Part shown: in pieces, positions 51,877-63,097 of the stretch
Position numbering within the stretch: position 1 is the first letter of the stretch
How the letters are laid out: each line of letters opens with the position of its first letter
Assembly: GCA_030697165.1 (NCBI GenBank)
Contig: JAUYQQ010000015.1
Span: 356,645 to 420,644, forward strand
Origin: Acidobacteriota bacterium
GTDB taxonomy: Bacteria > Acidobacteriota > Vicinamibacteria > Vicinamibacterales > UBA2999
Reading direction: 5' to 3'
Length of the DNA: 64,000 nt
The notes under the pieces: model-generated
What the model was told of the DNA's origin: nothing
Seen by the model: the letters and a program-made list of their open reading frames with translations, nothing else
Database searches by the model: none
Translations under genes and position numbers: made by a program

Positions 51877-52845
51877 CTAACGGAGCGTCACAACGCGGGG
51901 CGTGGCCGTGACGGCCCTCGGCGTGGCGCCGGGCCGCGTCCACTCCTGGCGGGCCTCGAGATAGACGCGAAGGCCATCCCATGCCGCCACGATGGCCTGA
52001 GCAGTGGTCAGCCCGGTCGCCGCCGGCGCCGGTACCCGGGTCCTTAGAACCCGTTTCCGCATTGCCTCCCCGAGAAAACGAATGATGTCGCCACGATGTC
52101 CTGGGAACTGGAGCCAGAGAAACAGCATGTACGCCACCGAAGCCCGGAGGTCCCGGGCGCGTTTGGCATGGCGCCGTTCGGGCTCGGCCGGCATGGGATG
52201 ACGCACAACAGCGTCGGGCGCGTGAATCACCCGGTAGCCGTCTGAAATCAACGACATGAAGGCGACGTGTTCGTCGCCGCTCTCGATCAGGCGCCCGCGT
52301 CCCAGGCGCTCGTCGAACCGAACCGCATCGATCAACCGGTGACGCCGGAAGGCCATGGTGTTGCCGTCACCGATCTGGCCGAAGCACGCGAGCGCAAACC
52401 AGCCGGCGGCGCCCCGGTCGAAGGCCTGGCGCGGCCGCGGCCCCGGTTCGCCCGGCGCCTCGTCTTCGCTCATCGGCTGGTCTCCCCATGCCTTCATGTA
52501 GCGGGTCCGGCCTACTACGGCGGCGACGCGCGCATCGGCGAATTCCCGTGCGAGTGATTCGAGCCACCGCGGTTCGGCGACGGCATCGTCATCGATGTAA
52601 GCCACCAGTTCGGTGCGCGCGGCTCGCGCGCCGAGATTCCGCGCGCGGGTGAGGCCGGGAAGAGGTTCGCGAATGCAGGCGACGCCCCGCTGCCGGCAGA
52701 TGTCGGCGACGCGGCCGGTGGCGCCGTTATCGACGACCAGGATCTCAAAACGGGGGTAGGCTTGGGCCGCGAGCGCAGCGAGGCACGCCTCGAGTTGGGC
52801 CGGACGATCGCGCGTGCAGACTACAACCGTGGTGTCGGGAACCAT
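51877..52845 (-). CDS. Family 2 glycosyltransferase
   Basis: This 322-residue GT-A transferase has the opening DTTVVVCTRDRPAQLEACLAAL, ILVVDNGATG, GLTRARNLGA and the metal-binding VAYIDDDAVAEP. It is followed by a region with two aspartates and a C-terminal hydrophobic part. It precedes the epimerase gene by 3 bp and should belong to the same operon. A TACACT lies 20 nt before the ATG. Confidence 0.88.
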   Translation of the reverse strand: MVPDTTVVVCTRDRPAQLEACLAALAAQAYPRFEILVVDNGATGRVADICRQRGVACIREPLPGLTRARNLGARAARTELVAYIDDDAVAEPRWLESLAREFADARVAAVVGRTRYMKAWGDQPMSEDEAPGEPGPRPRQAFDRGAAGWFALACFGQIGDGNTMAFRRHRLIDAVRFDERLGRGRLIESGDEHVAFMSLISDGYRVIHAPDAVVRHPMPAEPERRHAKRARDLRASVAYMLFLWLQFPGHRGDIIRFLGEAMRKRVLRTRVPAPAATGLTTAQAIVAAWDGLRVYLEARQEWTRPGATPRAVTATPRVVTLR

Positions 52846-52878
52846 GATGGGTCGGTAGTCGAGCGAGTGTACCGAATC

Positions 52879-52907
52879 GACCCCACCCGCGCAAGGCGGG
52901 CGGGGTC
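52879..52907 (-). terminator. Hairpin after the giant repeat-protein gene
   Basis: GACCCC (52879-52884) pairs with GGGGTC (52902-52907), with an inner CCGC/GCGG stem. It lies 26 bp past the stop of the giant gene, before the glycosyltransferase gene. No T-run. Confidence 0.5.
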
Positions 52908-52932
52908 CCAGAGCATGCGCGCCAGTCGGCGG

Positions 52933-55900
52933 CTAACCCGTGACCGTAATCGTGACCGTGGCCGTCGCCGTGCCGCCGTAAATATCAGTGATGCGGTAGG
53001 TGAAGCTCATGGTGCCGGTCGACTTCGACGCCTTGTAGGTAATCGTGCCGTCGGCGTTCACCGTCGCGGTGCCGGTGCCCTTGGCGGGCTTGCTGACGAG
53101 TGTCACCGTGAGCGGCGAGCCGTTGGCGACATCGTTCGACAGCACCGCGATGGTCACGCTCTGGCGCGTGGCCACAGTCGCCGCATCGTTAGCGGCGACC
53201 GGGGCGGGCGGTGGTAACACCGGCTGACCGTCCAGCGAGTTCCAGCGGCCGGGGCTGAGGACCGGCGGCGTGCCGCGTTGATCGTGAGGCACGCCGACGC
53301 TAACCTGCCCCGAGCACGACAGTGCTCCGTCGCTCGCGGTGTAGTCAATCAAGTAGACGCGACCATCGCCGAGGCCACTGCGTTCCGCGCGGACCCATGC
53401 CGTGGCGCCATTAGACTCGATGCCGCCATCCTGCATGGTGTTGCCCTGGCCGAGGCCATCCGTTGGCTCGTCCTGCCAAATCGAGGTAAAGCGAATGGTC
53501 AGCGGTTGGCCGTCGGGATCGGTAATGCCCGACAGCGTCACGTAGACCTTCCGGTGGTTCGGCGGCCACTGCAACAGGGCAGGCGAAACCGTCGCTGAAC
53601 ACACCGGGGGCAAGTTGCTCGGGACCACCGTGATCGTCACTGTCGCCGAGTTACTCGAGATGAGGGTATCGTGCGCCCGGTAAGTGAACGAGTCGCTGCC
53701 GTAGTAGCCAGGGTCCGGCGTGTAGACGAACGAGCCGTCCGGATTGAGCAACAGCGTGCCGTGGTTCGGTCCGGTCAGAAGGCTGGCCGTCAATGTCGCG
53801 TGGTCGACATCGCTGTCGCCGGCCAGCACGCCGGGCGCGGCCACCGTCAGCGTCCCGTCCTGACCGATGCTGAAGGCGTCGTTGACCGCCACCGGCGCGT
53901 CGTTCACGGCGGTGACGGTGATGGTCAAGGTTTGTGGCTCGCTGGTGTCCACGCCGCCATCGGCAACCCCGCCGTTGTCCTTCAGCAGCACGGTAATGGT
54001 CGCGGTGCCGAAGGCGTTGGCGGCCGGCGTATAGGTCAACGTGCCGCTGGCGGAGATCGCCGGCTGAACCGAGAACAGCGAGGGGTTCGGGTTGACCAGC
54101 TGGAACGTAACAGTCTGCGACGACTCGCCAGGTCCCGGACTGATCGCGGTCGCCCAGCTCATGCTCTGGGCTCCGGAATCTTCATCAACCGTCTGGGCCG
54201 CGCCACCGGTGAAGCTCGGGACGTCGTTCACGCCGGTCACCGTGATCGTGAAGGTCTGTGGCGCACTGGTATTGCTGCCACCGTTGAGCGTGCCGCCGTC
54301 GTCTGCGAGCAGAACCGTGACGGAGGCGGTGCCGAAGGCGTCGGGGGCAGGTTGGAAGGTCAAGGTGCCGTCAGCGGCCAACGCCGGCTGCGCGACAAAC
54401 AACGCGGTGTTCGTGTTCGTCACCGTGAAGGCGACGACCTGCGCCGACTCATCCACCGGGCCGGCCGTGATCGCCGTGGCCCACCCGACAAAGGTCTGCG
54501 CCCCGGAATCCTCGAGCACGGTGGGTGCGTTCCCGCGCGTGAAGCTGGGCGGGTCGTTGACCGGCGTGACGGTGATGGTGAACGTCTGGGGCGTGCTCGT
54601 GTCGACGCCGCCATTGGCCGTACCACCGTTGTCCTGAGCACTGACGGTCACGGTTGCTGAGCCGTTCGCGTTGGGTGACGGGGTGTAGCTCAACGTGCCG
54701 GTCGCGGATACCTGGGGTTGGCCTCCGGCCGTGAACAAGGTGCTGTTATCGTTCGACACGACGAACGACACCGTCTGCGTCTCGCCCGCTCCTGCGCTGA
54801 TCGCCGTCGCCCAATTGGCGACGTTCTGCGCGGCGGCATCTTCGGCCACCGTCTGATCCGGCCCCTTGGTAAAGCTCGGGGCATCGTTCACGCCGTCCAC
54901 CGTAATGGTGAACGTCTTGGCGGTACTGGTGTTGGTGGTGCCGCCGCCATCGTCTTGGGCCCGTACCGTCACCAGCGCCGTACCGGAGGTGTTGGCGGCC
55001 GGCTGATACGTCAGCGTGCCGTTGGCCGTAATGGCCGGCGCCACGGCGAACAAGGCGGGGTTGTCGTTCGAGACGAGGAAGGTCACCGTCTGCCCCGACT
55101 CGTCGGCAGGACCGGGGCTGATGCCCGTGGCCCAACCCGCCAGGGTTTGCAACGGGGCGTCCTCGATCACGGTCGGAGGCGCGCCGAGGGTGAAGCTCGG
55201 GGGATCGTTCACCGCGGTCACGGTAATCGTCACGGTGGCCTGGAGGCCGGACACCGAACCGTCATTCGCCCAGTAAGTGAAGGTGTCGGTGCCGTTAAAA
55301 TCGGCGTGAGGCGTGTAGTCAAACGAGCCGTCCGCGTTGAGCAGGAGCGTGCCGTGCGAAGGCGCCCAATCCATGGTCGCCGTCAGCGTGTCCCCGTCCG
55401 CGTCCGCGTCGTTGGCCAGGACGCCGCCGAGGGCTGCGACCGTGAGTTTGGTGTCCTCGCTGATCGTAAACGCATCAGGCATCGCCGTCGGCGGCCGGTT
55501 GAAGTTGTTAACGCGCCAGGTGAACGTCCACGAACTGGAGCTCGTAGAATCCGATTCAGTAACGCGGACCTGATGGCTTCCCTCGGACTCAAACGACAGC
55601 GTCCCGATAATCTTCCGGCCCGTGGGGTCGGTCGGATCGACCATGGCGCCGTCAGGCAGATCCGTCACGGTGTAGGTGAAGCCGGGCTGACCTGGGAGGA
55701 AGAACGGGACCAGGACGTCGCCCTCGGTGTTTTGACGGTTCGCGAAGCCCACCAATTCGATCGTGATGCGCCCGGTCCACCGTTTGGGCAGGGCCTCGTC
55801 GCGGGCAGACCAGACCCCGGCCTCGCTCTGGGTCCGGTAGTAGATCGTCGTGACGCCCGGTTGGCGTAAGGTCACGACCGCGCGTTGCGTCGGGGGCAAC

Positions 55901-57696
55901 GGGTCGCCCGTGTTGAGCACCGCCAGAAGGTCATTGCCGGTCTCATTGGTACCGACAATCTCGTACTCAATCTGCTGGATTCCGCCGGCATCACCCTCTG
56001 ATACGGCCGCATCCAGGTAGACGTCGAACTGGTAGTCGTTCGGGCCCACCTGCAGCATCGTCGTCACGCCCGATACCTGTGGCTCGTCACTCGGCGTTGC
56101 CGTGATGACCGGCGGCGGAGCCGAACAGTCCGCGATCTCGACTACTGTCTGAATCGGCTGTACGTCGGTCGTCTGCGGCGCCGTGGCGGTGGCCAGGACG
56201 GACACATTGCCCGGGGTCGTCGGTGCTGTCAGCGAGTAGGTATAAGCATAGGTCTCGAGTTCCTCGAGATCGACCGGCCCCGTGTTGGGACCCGTAATCA
56301 CCTGACCGCCGACCGTCAATGACGGTGTCGCACCCTCGACAGGCGGGCGGGTCGCCGGCACCGTCAAGCTGAACCGAAGCTGGTAAGGATCGCCAGCGCA
56401 AACGCCCGGCACCACCACGCCGCTGGCGTCCAGCACCTCGAGATTGTAAGCAACCAGGTTGCGCGTCTGCAGGACCCAGGCGCGGTAGAGGGTGACCGTA
56501 CCATCTTCGTTCGAGGCGTCATCCGAAACGGCAAGTTTCCCGGATGACGGCTCGACCGCGACGCCGTACGGCTGGCCTTTCAGCCCACCAGATTCTGATT
56601 CCGGTAGCGCAATCGAAAACAACGGATCAAGGGTGCTCTCGTCCGCACGCAGGCGATAGGCCACCACGCGGTTGTTCAGCGCGTCGGCCACGAACAGCCG
56701 GCCGCCAGCCGGATCGCCGCCGTCAGGTTGGAATGCGATGCCGAACGGCTCCGTGAATCTTTCGGTCTCGCCGCCGGCCGAGTCGCCAAACGTGAACAGC
56801 GAAGTCGGCTCCAAATCCGGTCCGTACGCGGTGATGTTGAACTCAAAGGTGTCAACCAGGAACAGGCGCGACCCGGACACGGGCGTCCCGGCATCGAATG
56901 CGACGCCAAAGGCTTCCCTCGTCCGACCATTGTTCGTCAACTGGCGGAACGGCGCCGATTCGGTGAAGTACCCCGTGCTCGAATCGAACTCGAAATCCTG
57001 ATTCCGGTACGCGAGGAGGGCGCCCGGATACTGCTGGCCAAACCCAACCGCCCAAGCGGCGGCAAACGTTCCCACGACGCTCAGGGTTGGGTCGGCGGTA
57101 TCGTCGGTCGTCAGACGGAATTTCGAACCGGGCGCCATGGACATCCCGTTGATGACCGCGATCTGACCTTCCGTGAGCTCGGGCGGTGTGGGATTTTCGG
57201 GCCAGTCGAGGAGCATCGTGAAGAGATGGCCCGCATCGACAGGGGTGCCCAGCGTGTCACAGGCGGGAATGTCGAACGCCATCACCCGGTTGACACTCGA
57301 ATCCGACACCAGGAGTGCTTGCTTCGTCACCGTCGTGGTGCCCGTGACTTCATCAACGTCGACCACCTCGAGGTCAACGACAGCCAGCTGATTTGGCACC
57401 AGTCCTTCGGAGTTGAGCAGCGTCACGGTGCAGCCGGGCGACGAGTCATCGGCGTACGCGATCAAGTTGCCCAAGTCGGCCTGGGCGGCATAGAGGGTCC
57501 CATTGGCATACGCGACGCCGCCCAGGAACCCAGGCAATTGGGACTCGCGACGCACACCGTACAGTTCGCCTTCGTACTTCTCCTGGAAGGTGCCGGCTTG
57601 AGCGGCCACGATAACGGCGACCAGCATCGCGACCACGGAGGCGCCTGCCAAGCTCCTCCCGAATCGGCTCGATAGATACCGTGATGGGGTTTTCAT
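52933..57696 (-). CDS. Giant secreted protein with cadherin-like (tandem) domains
   Basis: This protein of about 1587 residues (ATG at 57696; an ATG at 57717 is possible) has a signal peptide (SLAGASVVAMLVAVIVAAQA). An NHL/beta-propeller-like N-terminal half follows (GVAYANGTLYAAQADLGN; LFVADALNNRVVAYRL). Then come a cadherin-like block with LANDADADGDTLTATM, four near-identical modules of about 105-110 residues (VTAVNDPPSFT type), another cadherin-like block, a Cys-containing region and a last cadherin-like block. Such proteins are usually secreted adhesins or matrix proteins. There is no C-terminal sortase, PEP-CTERM or type I secretion signal I recognise. Confidence 0.8.
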   Translation of the reverse strand: MKTPSRYLSSRFGRSLAGASVVAMLVAVIVAAQAGTFQEKYEGELYGVRRESQLPGFLGGVAYANGTLYAAQADLGNLIAYADDSSPGCTVTLLNSEGLVPNQLAVVDLEVVDVDEVTGTTTVTKQALLVSDSSVNRVMAFDIPACDTLGTPVDAGHLFTMLLDWPENPTPPELTEGQIAVINGMSMAPGSKFRLTTDDTADPTLSVVGTFAAAWAVGFGQQYPGALLAYRNQDFEFDSSTGYFTESAPFRQLTNNGRTREAFGVAFDAGTPVSGSRLFLVDTFEFNITAYGPDLEPTSLFTFGDSAGGETERFTEPFGIAFQPDGGDPAGGRLFVADALNNRVVAYRLRADESTLDPLFSIALPESESGGLKGQPYGVAVEPSSGKLAVSDDASNEDGTVTLYRAWVLQTRNLVAYNLEVLDASGVVVPGVCAGDPYQLRFSLTVPATRPPVEGATPSLTVGGQVITGPNTGPVDLEELETYAYTYSLTAPTTPGNVSVLATATAPQTTDVQPIQTVVEIADCSAPPPVITATPSDEPQVSGVTTMLQVGPNDYQFDVYLDAAVSEGDAGGIQQIEYEIVGTNETGNDLLAVLNTGDPLPPTQRAVVTLRQPGVTTIYYRTQSEAGVWSARDEALPKRWTGRITIELVGFANRQNTEGDVLVPFFLPGQPGFTYTVTDLPDGAMVDPTDPTGRKIIGTLSFESEGSHQVRVTESDSTSSSSWTFTWRVNNFNRPPTAMPDAFTISEDTKLTVAALGGVLANDADADGDTLTATMDWAPSHGTLLLNADGSFDYTPHADFNGTDTFTYWANDGSVSGLQATVTITVTAVNDPPSFTLGAPPTVIEDAPLQTLAGWATGISPGPADESGQTVTFLVSNDNPALFAVAPAITANGTLTYQPAANTSGTALVTVRAQDDGGGTTNTSTAKTFTITVDGVNDAPSFTKGPDQTVAEDAAAQNVANWATAISAGAGETQTVSFVVSNDNSTLFTAGGQPQVSATGTLSYTPSPNANGSATVTVSAQDNGGTANGGVDTSTPQTFTITVTPVNDPPSFTRGNAPTVLEDSGAQTFVGWATAITAGPVDESAQVVAFTVTNTNTALFVAQPALAADGTLTFQPAPDAFGTASVTVLLADDGGTLNGGSNTSAPQTFTITVTGVNDVPSFTGGAAQTVDEDSGAQSMSWATAISPGPGESSQTVTFQLVNPNPSLFSVQPAISASGTLTYTPAANAFGTATITVLLKDNGGVADGGVDTSEPQTLTITVTAVNDAPVAVNDAFSIGQDGTLTVAAPGVLAGDSDVDHATLTASLLTGPNHGTLLLNPDGSFVYTPDPGYYGSDSFTYRAHDTLISSNSATVTITVVPSNLPPVCSATVSPALLQWPPNHRKVYVTLSGITDPDGQPLTIRFTSIWQDEPTDGLGQGNTMQDGGIESNGATAWVRAERSGLGDGRVYLIDYTASDGALSCSGQVSVGVPHDQRGTPPVLSPGRWNSLDGQPVLPPPAPVAANDAATVATRQSVTIAVLSNDVANGSPLTVTLVSKPAKGTGTATVNADGTITYKASKSTGTMSFTYRITDIYGGTATATVTITVTG
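53899..55230 (-). repeat. Four tandem ~325-bp coding modules in the giant gene
   Basis: The junction sequence encoding VTGVND or VTAVND recurs at about 53899, 54221, 54551, 54880 and 55202. This defines four units of 322-330 bp with high nucleotide similarity. They may expand or contract by recombination. Confidence 0.75.
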
Positions 57697-57803
57697 CGGC
57701 GTACTTTCATGACTCATCGCCTGACCCAGAGAAACAGCTCTGAGGAGGCCATCGCGTAGCCCATGTGTTCTTCTAGGCCAAATTGTCATATAGAGTCATG
57801 CAA

Positions 57804-57833
57804 AGTATTGCTGAACTCTCGCTAAATCGTCAA
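57804..57833 (-). promoter_or_regulatory. Possible promoter of the giant gene
   Basis: TTGACG (57833-57828) and AATACT (57809-57804) are 18 bp apart on the minus strand, leaving a leader of about 100 nt. The -10 is weak. The whole 57697-57988 gap is AT-richer than its flanks and holds no other convincing gene. Confidence 0.35.
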
Positions 57834-57949
57834 GGGAAAAGGAGATTTGAACCGATAGCGGGGAGGCACATGTGTCACAAAATTAGACAACCGTGGCGCG
57901 TATGCGCTAAGACTGAGAGCTAAACTACAGAAATACAAACACTTACACC

Positions 57950-57968
57950 CTGTATGCGAACCATACAG
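57950..57968 (-). terminator. Hairpin with T-rich tail after the carboxyltransferase gene
   Basis: CTGTATG (57950-57956) and CATACAG (57962-57968) pair around a 5-nt loop. On the minus strand the downstream sequence is T-rich (GTAAGTGTTTGTATTT). It is a good candidate intrinsic terminator for the carboxyltransferase operon. Confidence 0.6.
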
Positions 57969-57988
57969 TGGTTGGTTCTTGAATATCA

Positions 57989-59530
57989 CTAAAGCGGAAT
58001 GTTGCCGTGCTTCTTTGGCGGATTCTTGTCGCGCTTGTGGTCGAGCGTCGCCAGCGCCTGTACCAGTTTGGCCCGCGTCATCCTCGGCAGGATCACTTCG
58101 TCGATATAACCGCGTTCGGCGGCGACGTAGGGGCTGGCAAAGCGCTCGCGGAACTCGGCGATCTTCTGCGCCCGCATGGCGGCCGGGTCGGCCGCCTTGT
58201 CAATCTCGCGCTTGTAGAGAATGTTGACCGCGCCTTCGGCACCCATCACGGCAATTTCGGCGCTCGGCCACGCGTAGTTGAAGTCGGTGCGGATGTGCTT
58301 GCTCGACATCACACAGTAGGCGCCGCCGTAGGCCTTCCGCGTGATCACCGTGATCTTCGGCACCGTCGCCTCGGCAAACGCATAGAGCAGCTTGGCGCCG
58401 TGGCGAATAATGCCGCCGTACTCCTGCACCGTGCCAGGCAGGAACCCGGGCACGTCCTCGAAGGTAACCAGTGGGATGTTGAAGGCGTCGCAGAAGCGGA
58501 CGAAGCGCGCGCCCTTCACCGACGCGTTGATATCGAGCGTGCCGGCGAGGTAGGCCGGCTGGTTGGCGACGATGCCCACGGGCCGGCCGCCGAGCCGGGC
58601 AAAGCCCACGAGCAGGTTACGCGCGTAGTGCTGGTGCACCTCGAGGAAGTACCCGTCATCCGCAATCGTGTGGATGAGGTCGAGCATGTCGTACGGCTGG
58701 TTTGGTGACGCCGGCACCAGCGTGTCGAGGGCGGCGTCCTCGCGATCGCCGGGATCGTCGCTCTGCCGGCGCGGCGGGTCGTCGAGGTTGTTGCCGGGCA
58801 TGAACGACAGCAGCTCGCGGATCACCGCCAGGCACTCGGCGTCGTCTTCGACGGCGAAGTGGGCGACGCCGCTCTTTTCGTTGTGCGTCATCGCGCCGCC
58901 AAGGTCTTCCTTGGTGACGTCCTCGTGCGTGACCGTCTTGATCACGTCGGGGCCGGTGACGAACATGTAGCTGGTCTGCTTGACCATCACGATGAAGTCG
59001 GTGATGGCCGGCGAGTAGACCGCGCCGCCGGCGCAGGGACCCATGATCGCCGAGATCTGCGGCACCACGCCCGACGCCAGGGTGTTGCGCAGGAAAATGT
59101 CCGAGTAGCCGCCGAGCGAAACGACGCCCTCCTGGATACGAGCGCCGCCTGAATCGTTGAGCCCGATGACCGGGGCGCCATTGCGCACCGCCATGTCCAT
59201 CACCTTGCAAATCTTGGCGGCGTTGGTTTCCGACAGCGACCCGCCGAACACGGTGAAGTCCTGCGCGAAGGCGTAGGCGACGCGGCCGTGGATGCGGCCG
59301 TGACCGGTGACCACGCCATCACCCGGCACGATCTGCTCGGCCATGCCGAAATCCTGGCAGCGGTGCGTGACCAGCTTGTCGACCTCCTCGAAGGTGCCGG
59401 GGTCGAACAGCCGCGTCATGCGCTCGCGTGCAGTGAGCTTGCCTTGCTCGTGGTGTTTCTGCAGCCGCGCCTCGCCGCCGCCCAGTTCCGCAAGCCGCTC
59501 GCGTTCTCGAAGACGCTCGATGGGGTTCAT
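57989..59530 (-). CDS. Acyl-CoA carboxylase carboxyltransferase (propionyl-CoA carboxylase beta-like)
   Basis: This 513-residue protein (start [10 protein letters not shown] at 59530) is a carboxyltransferase. It shows [52 protein letters not shown] and the C-terminal [14 protein letters not shown] and [13 protein letters not shown]. It transfers CO2 from biotin to propionyl-CoA or a related acyl-CoA. No biotin carrier is next door; biotin carboxylase and carrier genes lie 20 kb away (35659-37691) and may supply the rest of the enzyme. An alternative is the carboxyltransferase of a sodium-pumping decarboxylase. Confidence 0.92.
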   Translation of the reverse strand: MNPIERLRERERLAELGGGEARLQKHHEQGKLTARERMTRLFDPGTFEEVDKLVTHRCQDFGMAEQIVPGDGVVTGHGRIHGRVAYAFAQDFTVFGGSLSETNAAKICKVMDMAVRNGAPVIGLNDSGGARIQEGVVSLGGYSDIFLRNTLASGVVPQISAIMGPCAGGAVYSPAITDFIVMVKQTSYMFVTGPDVIKTVTHEDVTKEDLGGAMTHNEKSGVAHFAVEDDAECLAVIRELLSFMPGNNLDDPPRRQSDDPGDREDAALDTLVPASPNQPYDMLDLIHTIADDGYFLEVHQHYARNLLVGFARLGGRPVGIVANQPAYLAGTLDINASVKGARFVRFCDAFNIPLVTFEDVPGFLPGTVQEYGGIIRHGAKLLYAFAEATVPKITVITRKAYGGAYCVMSSKHIRTDFNYAWPSAEIAVMGAEGAVNILYKREIDKAADPAAMRAQKIAEFRERFASPYVAAERGYIDEVILPRMTRAKLVQALATLDHKRDKNPPKKHGNIPL

Positions 59531-59544
59531 CGACACAGGCACCC

Positions 59545-60312
59545 CTAAAGGGTTGCCTCCACGCATGGGTTGCTGAGCGAGCCCACGCCTGCGAGCTTGA
59601 CCATCATGCGGTCGCCGGGCACGAGCGGCCCGACGCCGGACGGCGTACCGGTGGTGATCACATCACCCGGCTGCAGCGTCATGAAGCGCGACACGTGCTC
59701 GACCAGGTACGGCACCGGGAAGATCAACTCACGCGTGTTCGAATGATGGCGTTTCTCGCCGTTCACCCAGCCCTCGATGTCGAGCGCCGAGGGGTCGAGG
59801 CCGACCGCGATGCACGGCCCGATCGGCGCGAAGGTGTCAAATCCCTTGGCGCGCGAGTACTGCACGTCCTTGACCTGGAGTTCGCGCGCGGTCACGTCGC
59901 ACAGGCAGGTGACGCCGAGAATGTAGTCCATGGCGTCGGCGGCCTTGACCTGCGAGGCGCGCTTGCCGATCACCACCGCCATTTCGGCCTCGTGCTCGAT
60001 GCGGCCGGCCCACATCGGCAGCCGGATGGGCTCGTCCGGGCCAATCACCGTGGACGCGGGTTTCAGGAACACCAGCGGCTCCTCGGGCAACTTCTTGTTC
60101 ATTTCCGCGGCGTGGTCCTTGTAGTTCAGGCCGATGCACACGACGATCGATGGCTGCACCGGCGCCATGAACTTCAAGGCGGTCCCCGGCGCAATTTCTT
60201 CCCCGGGCTCGTAGGTGCCGAACACGTCGCCCCGCAACCAGAACAAGTTGCCACCGCGTTCAACGGCGTAGCGCCCGCCCATCCCCTGCTTCACTCGATA
60301 AATGCGATCCAT
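59545..60312 (-). CDS. Fumarylacetoacetate hydrolase-family protein
   Basis: This 255-residue FAH-domain protein has [31 protein letters not shown], the metal-binding [13 protein letters not shown] and the [14 protein letters not shown] segment, and ends near [18 protein letters not shown]-fold enzymes act on 2-oxo acids or acylpyruvates; the exact reaction is not determined. It lies 14 bp upstream of the carboxyltransferase gene in the same direction and may be cotranscribed. Its ATG begins right beside a GATCCCT tandem repeat that offers an AGGGA ribosome-binding site. Confidence 0.85.
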   Translation of the reverse strand: MDRIYRVKQGMGGRYAVERGGNLFWLRGDVFGTYEPGEEIAPGTALKFMAPVQPSIVVCIGLNYKDHAAEMNKKLPEEPLVFLKPASTVIGPDEPIRLPMWAGRIEHEAEMAVVIGKRASQVKAADAMDYILGVTCLCDVTARELQVKDVQYSRAKGFDTFAPIGPCIAVGLDPSALDIEGWVNGEKRHHSNTRELIFPVPYLVEHVSRFMTLQPGDVITTGTPSGVGPLVPGDRMMVKLAGVGSLSNPCVEATL

Positions 60313-60352
60313 CCCTGATCCCTGATCCCTGATCCCTGATCCCTGATTCCCT
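60311..60352 (+). repeat. Tandem GATCCCT repeat
   Basis: About six 7-bp units (GATCCCT) fill the gap between the lipoprotein and FAH genes. On the minus strand each unit reads AGGGATC, which can act as a Shine-Dalgarno sequence for the FAH gene. Confidence 0.75.
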
Positions 60353-61720
60353 ATCGCGCGGTCTCTTCGACCCGGTTCGACTGCGGGCTGACGTTTTGCG
60401 GAGTGGCGCGATCGACCGCGACCACGACGTAGACATAGCGCGCGCCGGTGCGGGCCGTGGTGTCGCGATAGGTCGTCGCGGTCACCGGCTCCGGGGTAAT
60501 GGCCCGAAGTGTGTCACCGGGCGCGTCGCCACGCAAGACCAGGTAGCCGGCGAGGTCGGCTTCGGTGTTCGCTTCCCAGATCAGGCTGATCACACCTTCG
60601 CCGGCAATCGCGGCGAGCGACCGCGGCGCGGCCGGCGGGAACGTGTCGGCCGGTGTCACGCACGTTCGCGGCGAGGCCGGGCCTGTCACCACCGCGCCCG
60701 CAATGCGGTCCACCGGCCGCACGACGAAGCAGCGTTCGACGCCGAAGGTCACGCCCTGGATCGCGTGCTCAGTCACCGCCAGCGGCTGCGGCGTCAACGG
60801 CGTGGGCAAAGGAATCGCGAACGGATTCTCGGCGGCCGCAGTGGAGGGCACCTCGAAGAGGTGGTAGGTCGTCGCTTCGGACTGGAACCCCAGCGACTTG
60901 GCGGGCAGCGGCGGCACGACCGGCACCGGCGGCGTCACATTGGCGGGCGGCGGCGGCTCCCCGAACGCGGCCGAGCGCGCATCTGGGGAGGGCGCCCACG
61001 TGATGGTCATGGCCGATTCGGTCACGGCGATTTGCGGGGCCCCGGGCGCGGAACTGGCTGGCTCAAGCGGAACGGCGACGGGCACCGAGGCCGGCGCCTT
61101 GCGGCCACGGGCGCTGACGCCAATCACGAAGTAGTACCGGCGCGGCAACTCCGTCGGCGAAGGCGCGACCAGCGGCCCGGGCAACGGCTCCTGATCGGGA
61201 GACGCGACCCGCGCCAGGGTGGCGGGGTTTGGCGGCAGTTCAATCGCGATACGTTGTTCGGCCGTCAGGGTTTCCCTGACCACGGCCGGCACTGCCCGGT
61301 CAACGCCTGGCAGCACGGGAACCGGTGGCACCTCGACGCCAGCCGCCGGCGGCGGCAATTCGGGGAGGATGGGTTGCACCGGCACCGTCGCGACCAGCGT
61401 GGCCAGTTCGCGCTGTTCGTCGGTCTCCGGAGGACTGGCCGCCGTAATGGCGTAGACCTCGAGCGACCCGATATCGGCCGGCTGCTGGCCATCGACGTTG
61501 GCCTTCGGCACCGGGAACGACACGTACACGTCGTCGCCAATCCGCTGCGCGGTCACGGTGTCGACCGTCGCCGGCACGCGCACGAACGGCGCCAGCGGCG
61601 GCCCCTTCTTGCCGCAGGCAGCGACCGCCACGACCAGCACGAATACTGCCGCGCGAGTTGGATGGCTTGCCCTGAGCGAGAGTCGGCGCGGTGGCACCGC
61701 GCCGACGCGAGTCGAAGGGG

Positions 61721-61724
<4 letters not shown>
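60351..61724 (-). CDS. Fn3-containing lipoprotein with CGKKGPP lipobox context
   Basis: This 457-residue protein has a lipobox-type signal ending AVAAC (Cys about 37) followed by GKKGPPLAP, the LptM/YifL-like start. The middle and C-terminal parts contain fibronectin type III-like sequence ([36 protein letters not shown]...). Pro-rich linkers separate them. It is probably an outer-membrane or periplasmic lipoprotein of unknown role. The GTG start overlaps the hslU stop. Its first codons lie in a repeat element (61669-61720), so the start is uncertain. Confidence 0.7.
61669..61720 (+). repeat. CCCTGAGCGAGAGTCGGC...GTCGAAGGG element
   Basis: It includes the perfect inverted repeat TCGGCGCGGTG/CACCGCGCCGA and flanks related to the elements at 12361 and 20070. 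It lies at the 5' end of the lipoprotein gene and encodes its first residues ([16 protein letters not shown]). Confidence 0.65.

Positions 61725-63097
<1,373 letters not shown>

Noticed and set aside
43181-52845. Recent horizontal island marked by transposases or tRNA
   Set aside because: Composition looks like the rest of the window; no integrase, IS element or tRNA is seen at either edge.
52933-57696. Sortase or PEP-CTERM anchored adhesin
   Set aside because: The C-terminus ends TITVTG with no LPxTG-like motif, hydrophobic helix or basic tail.
60311-60352. Short CRISPR array
   Set aside because: Units are 7 bp with no unique spacers, and there are no cas genes nearby. It is a tandem repeat.
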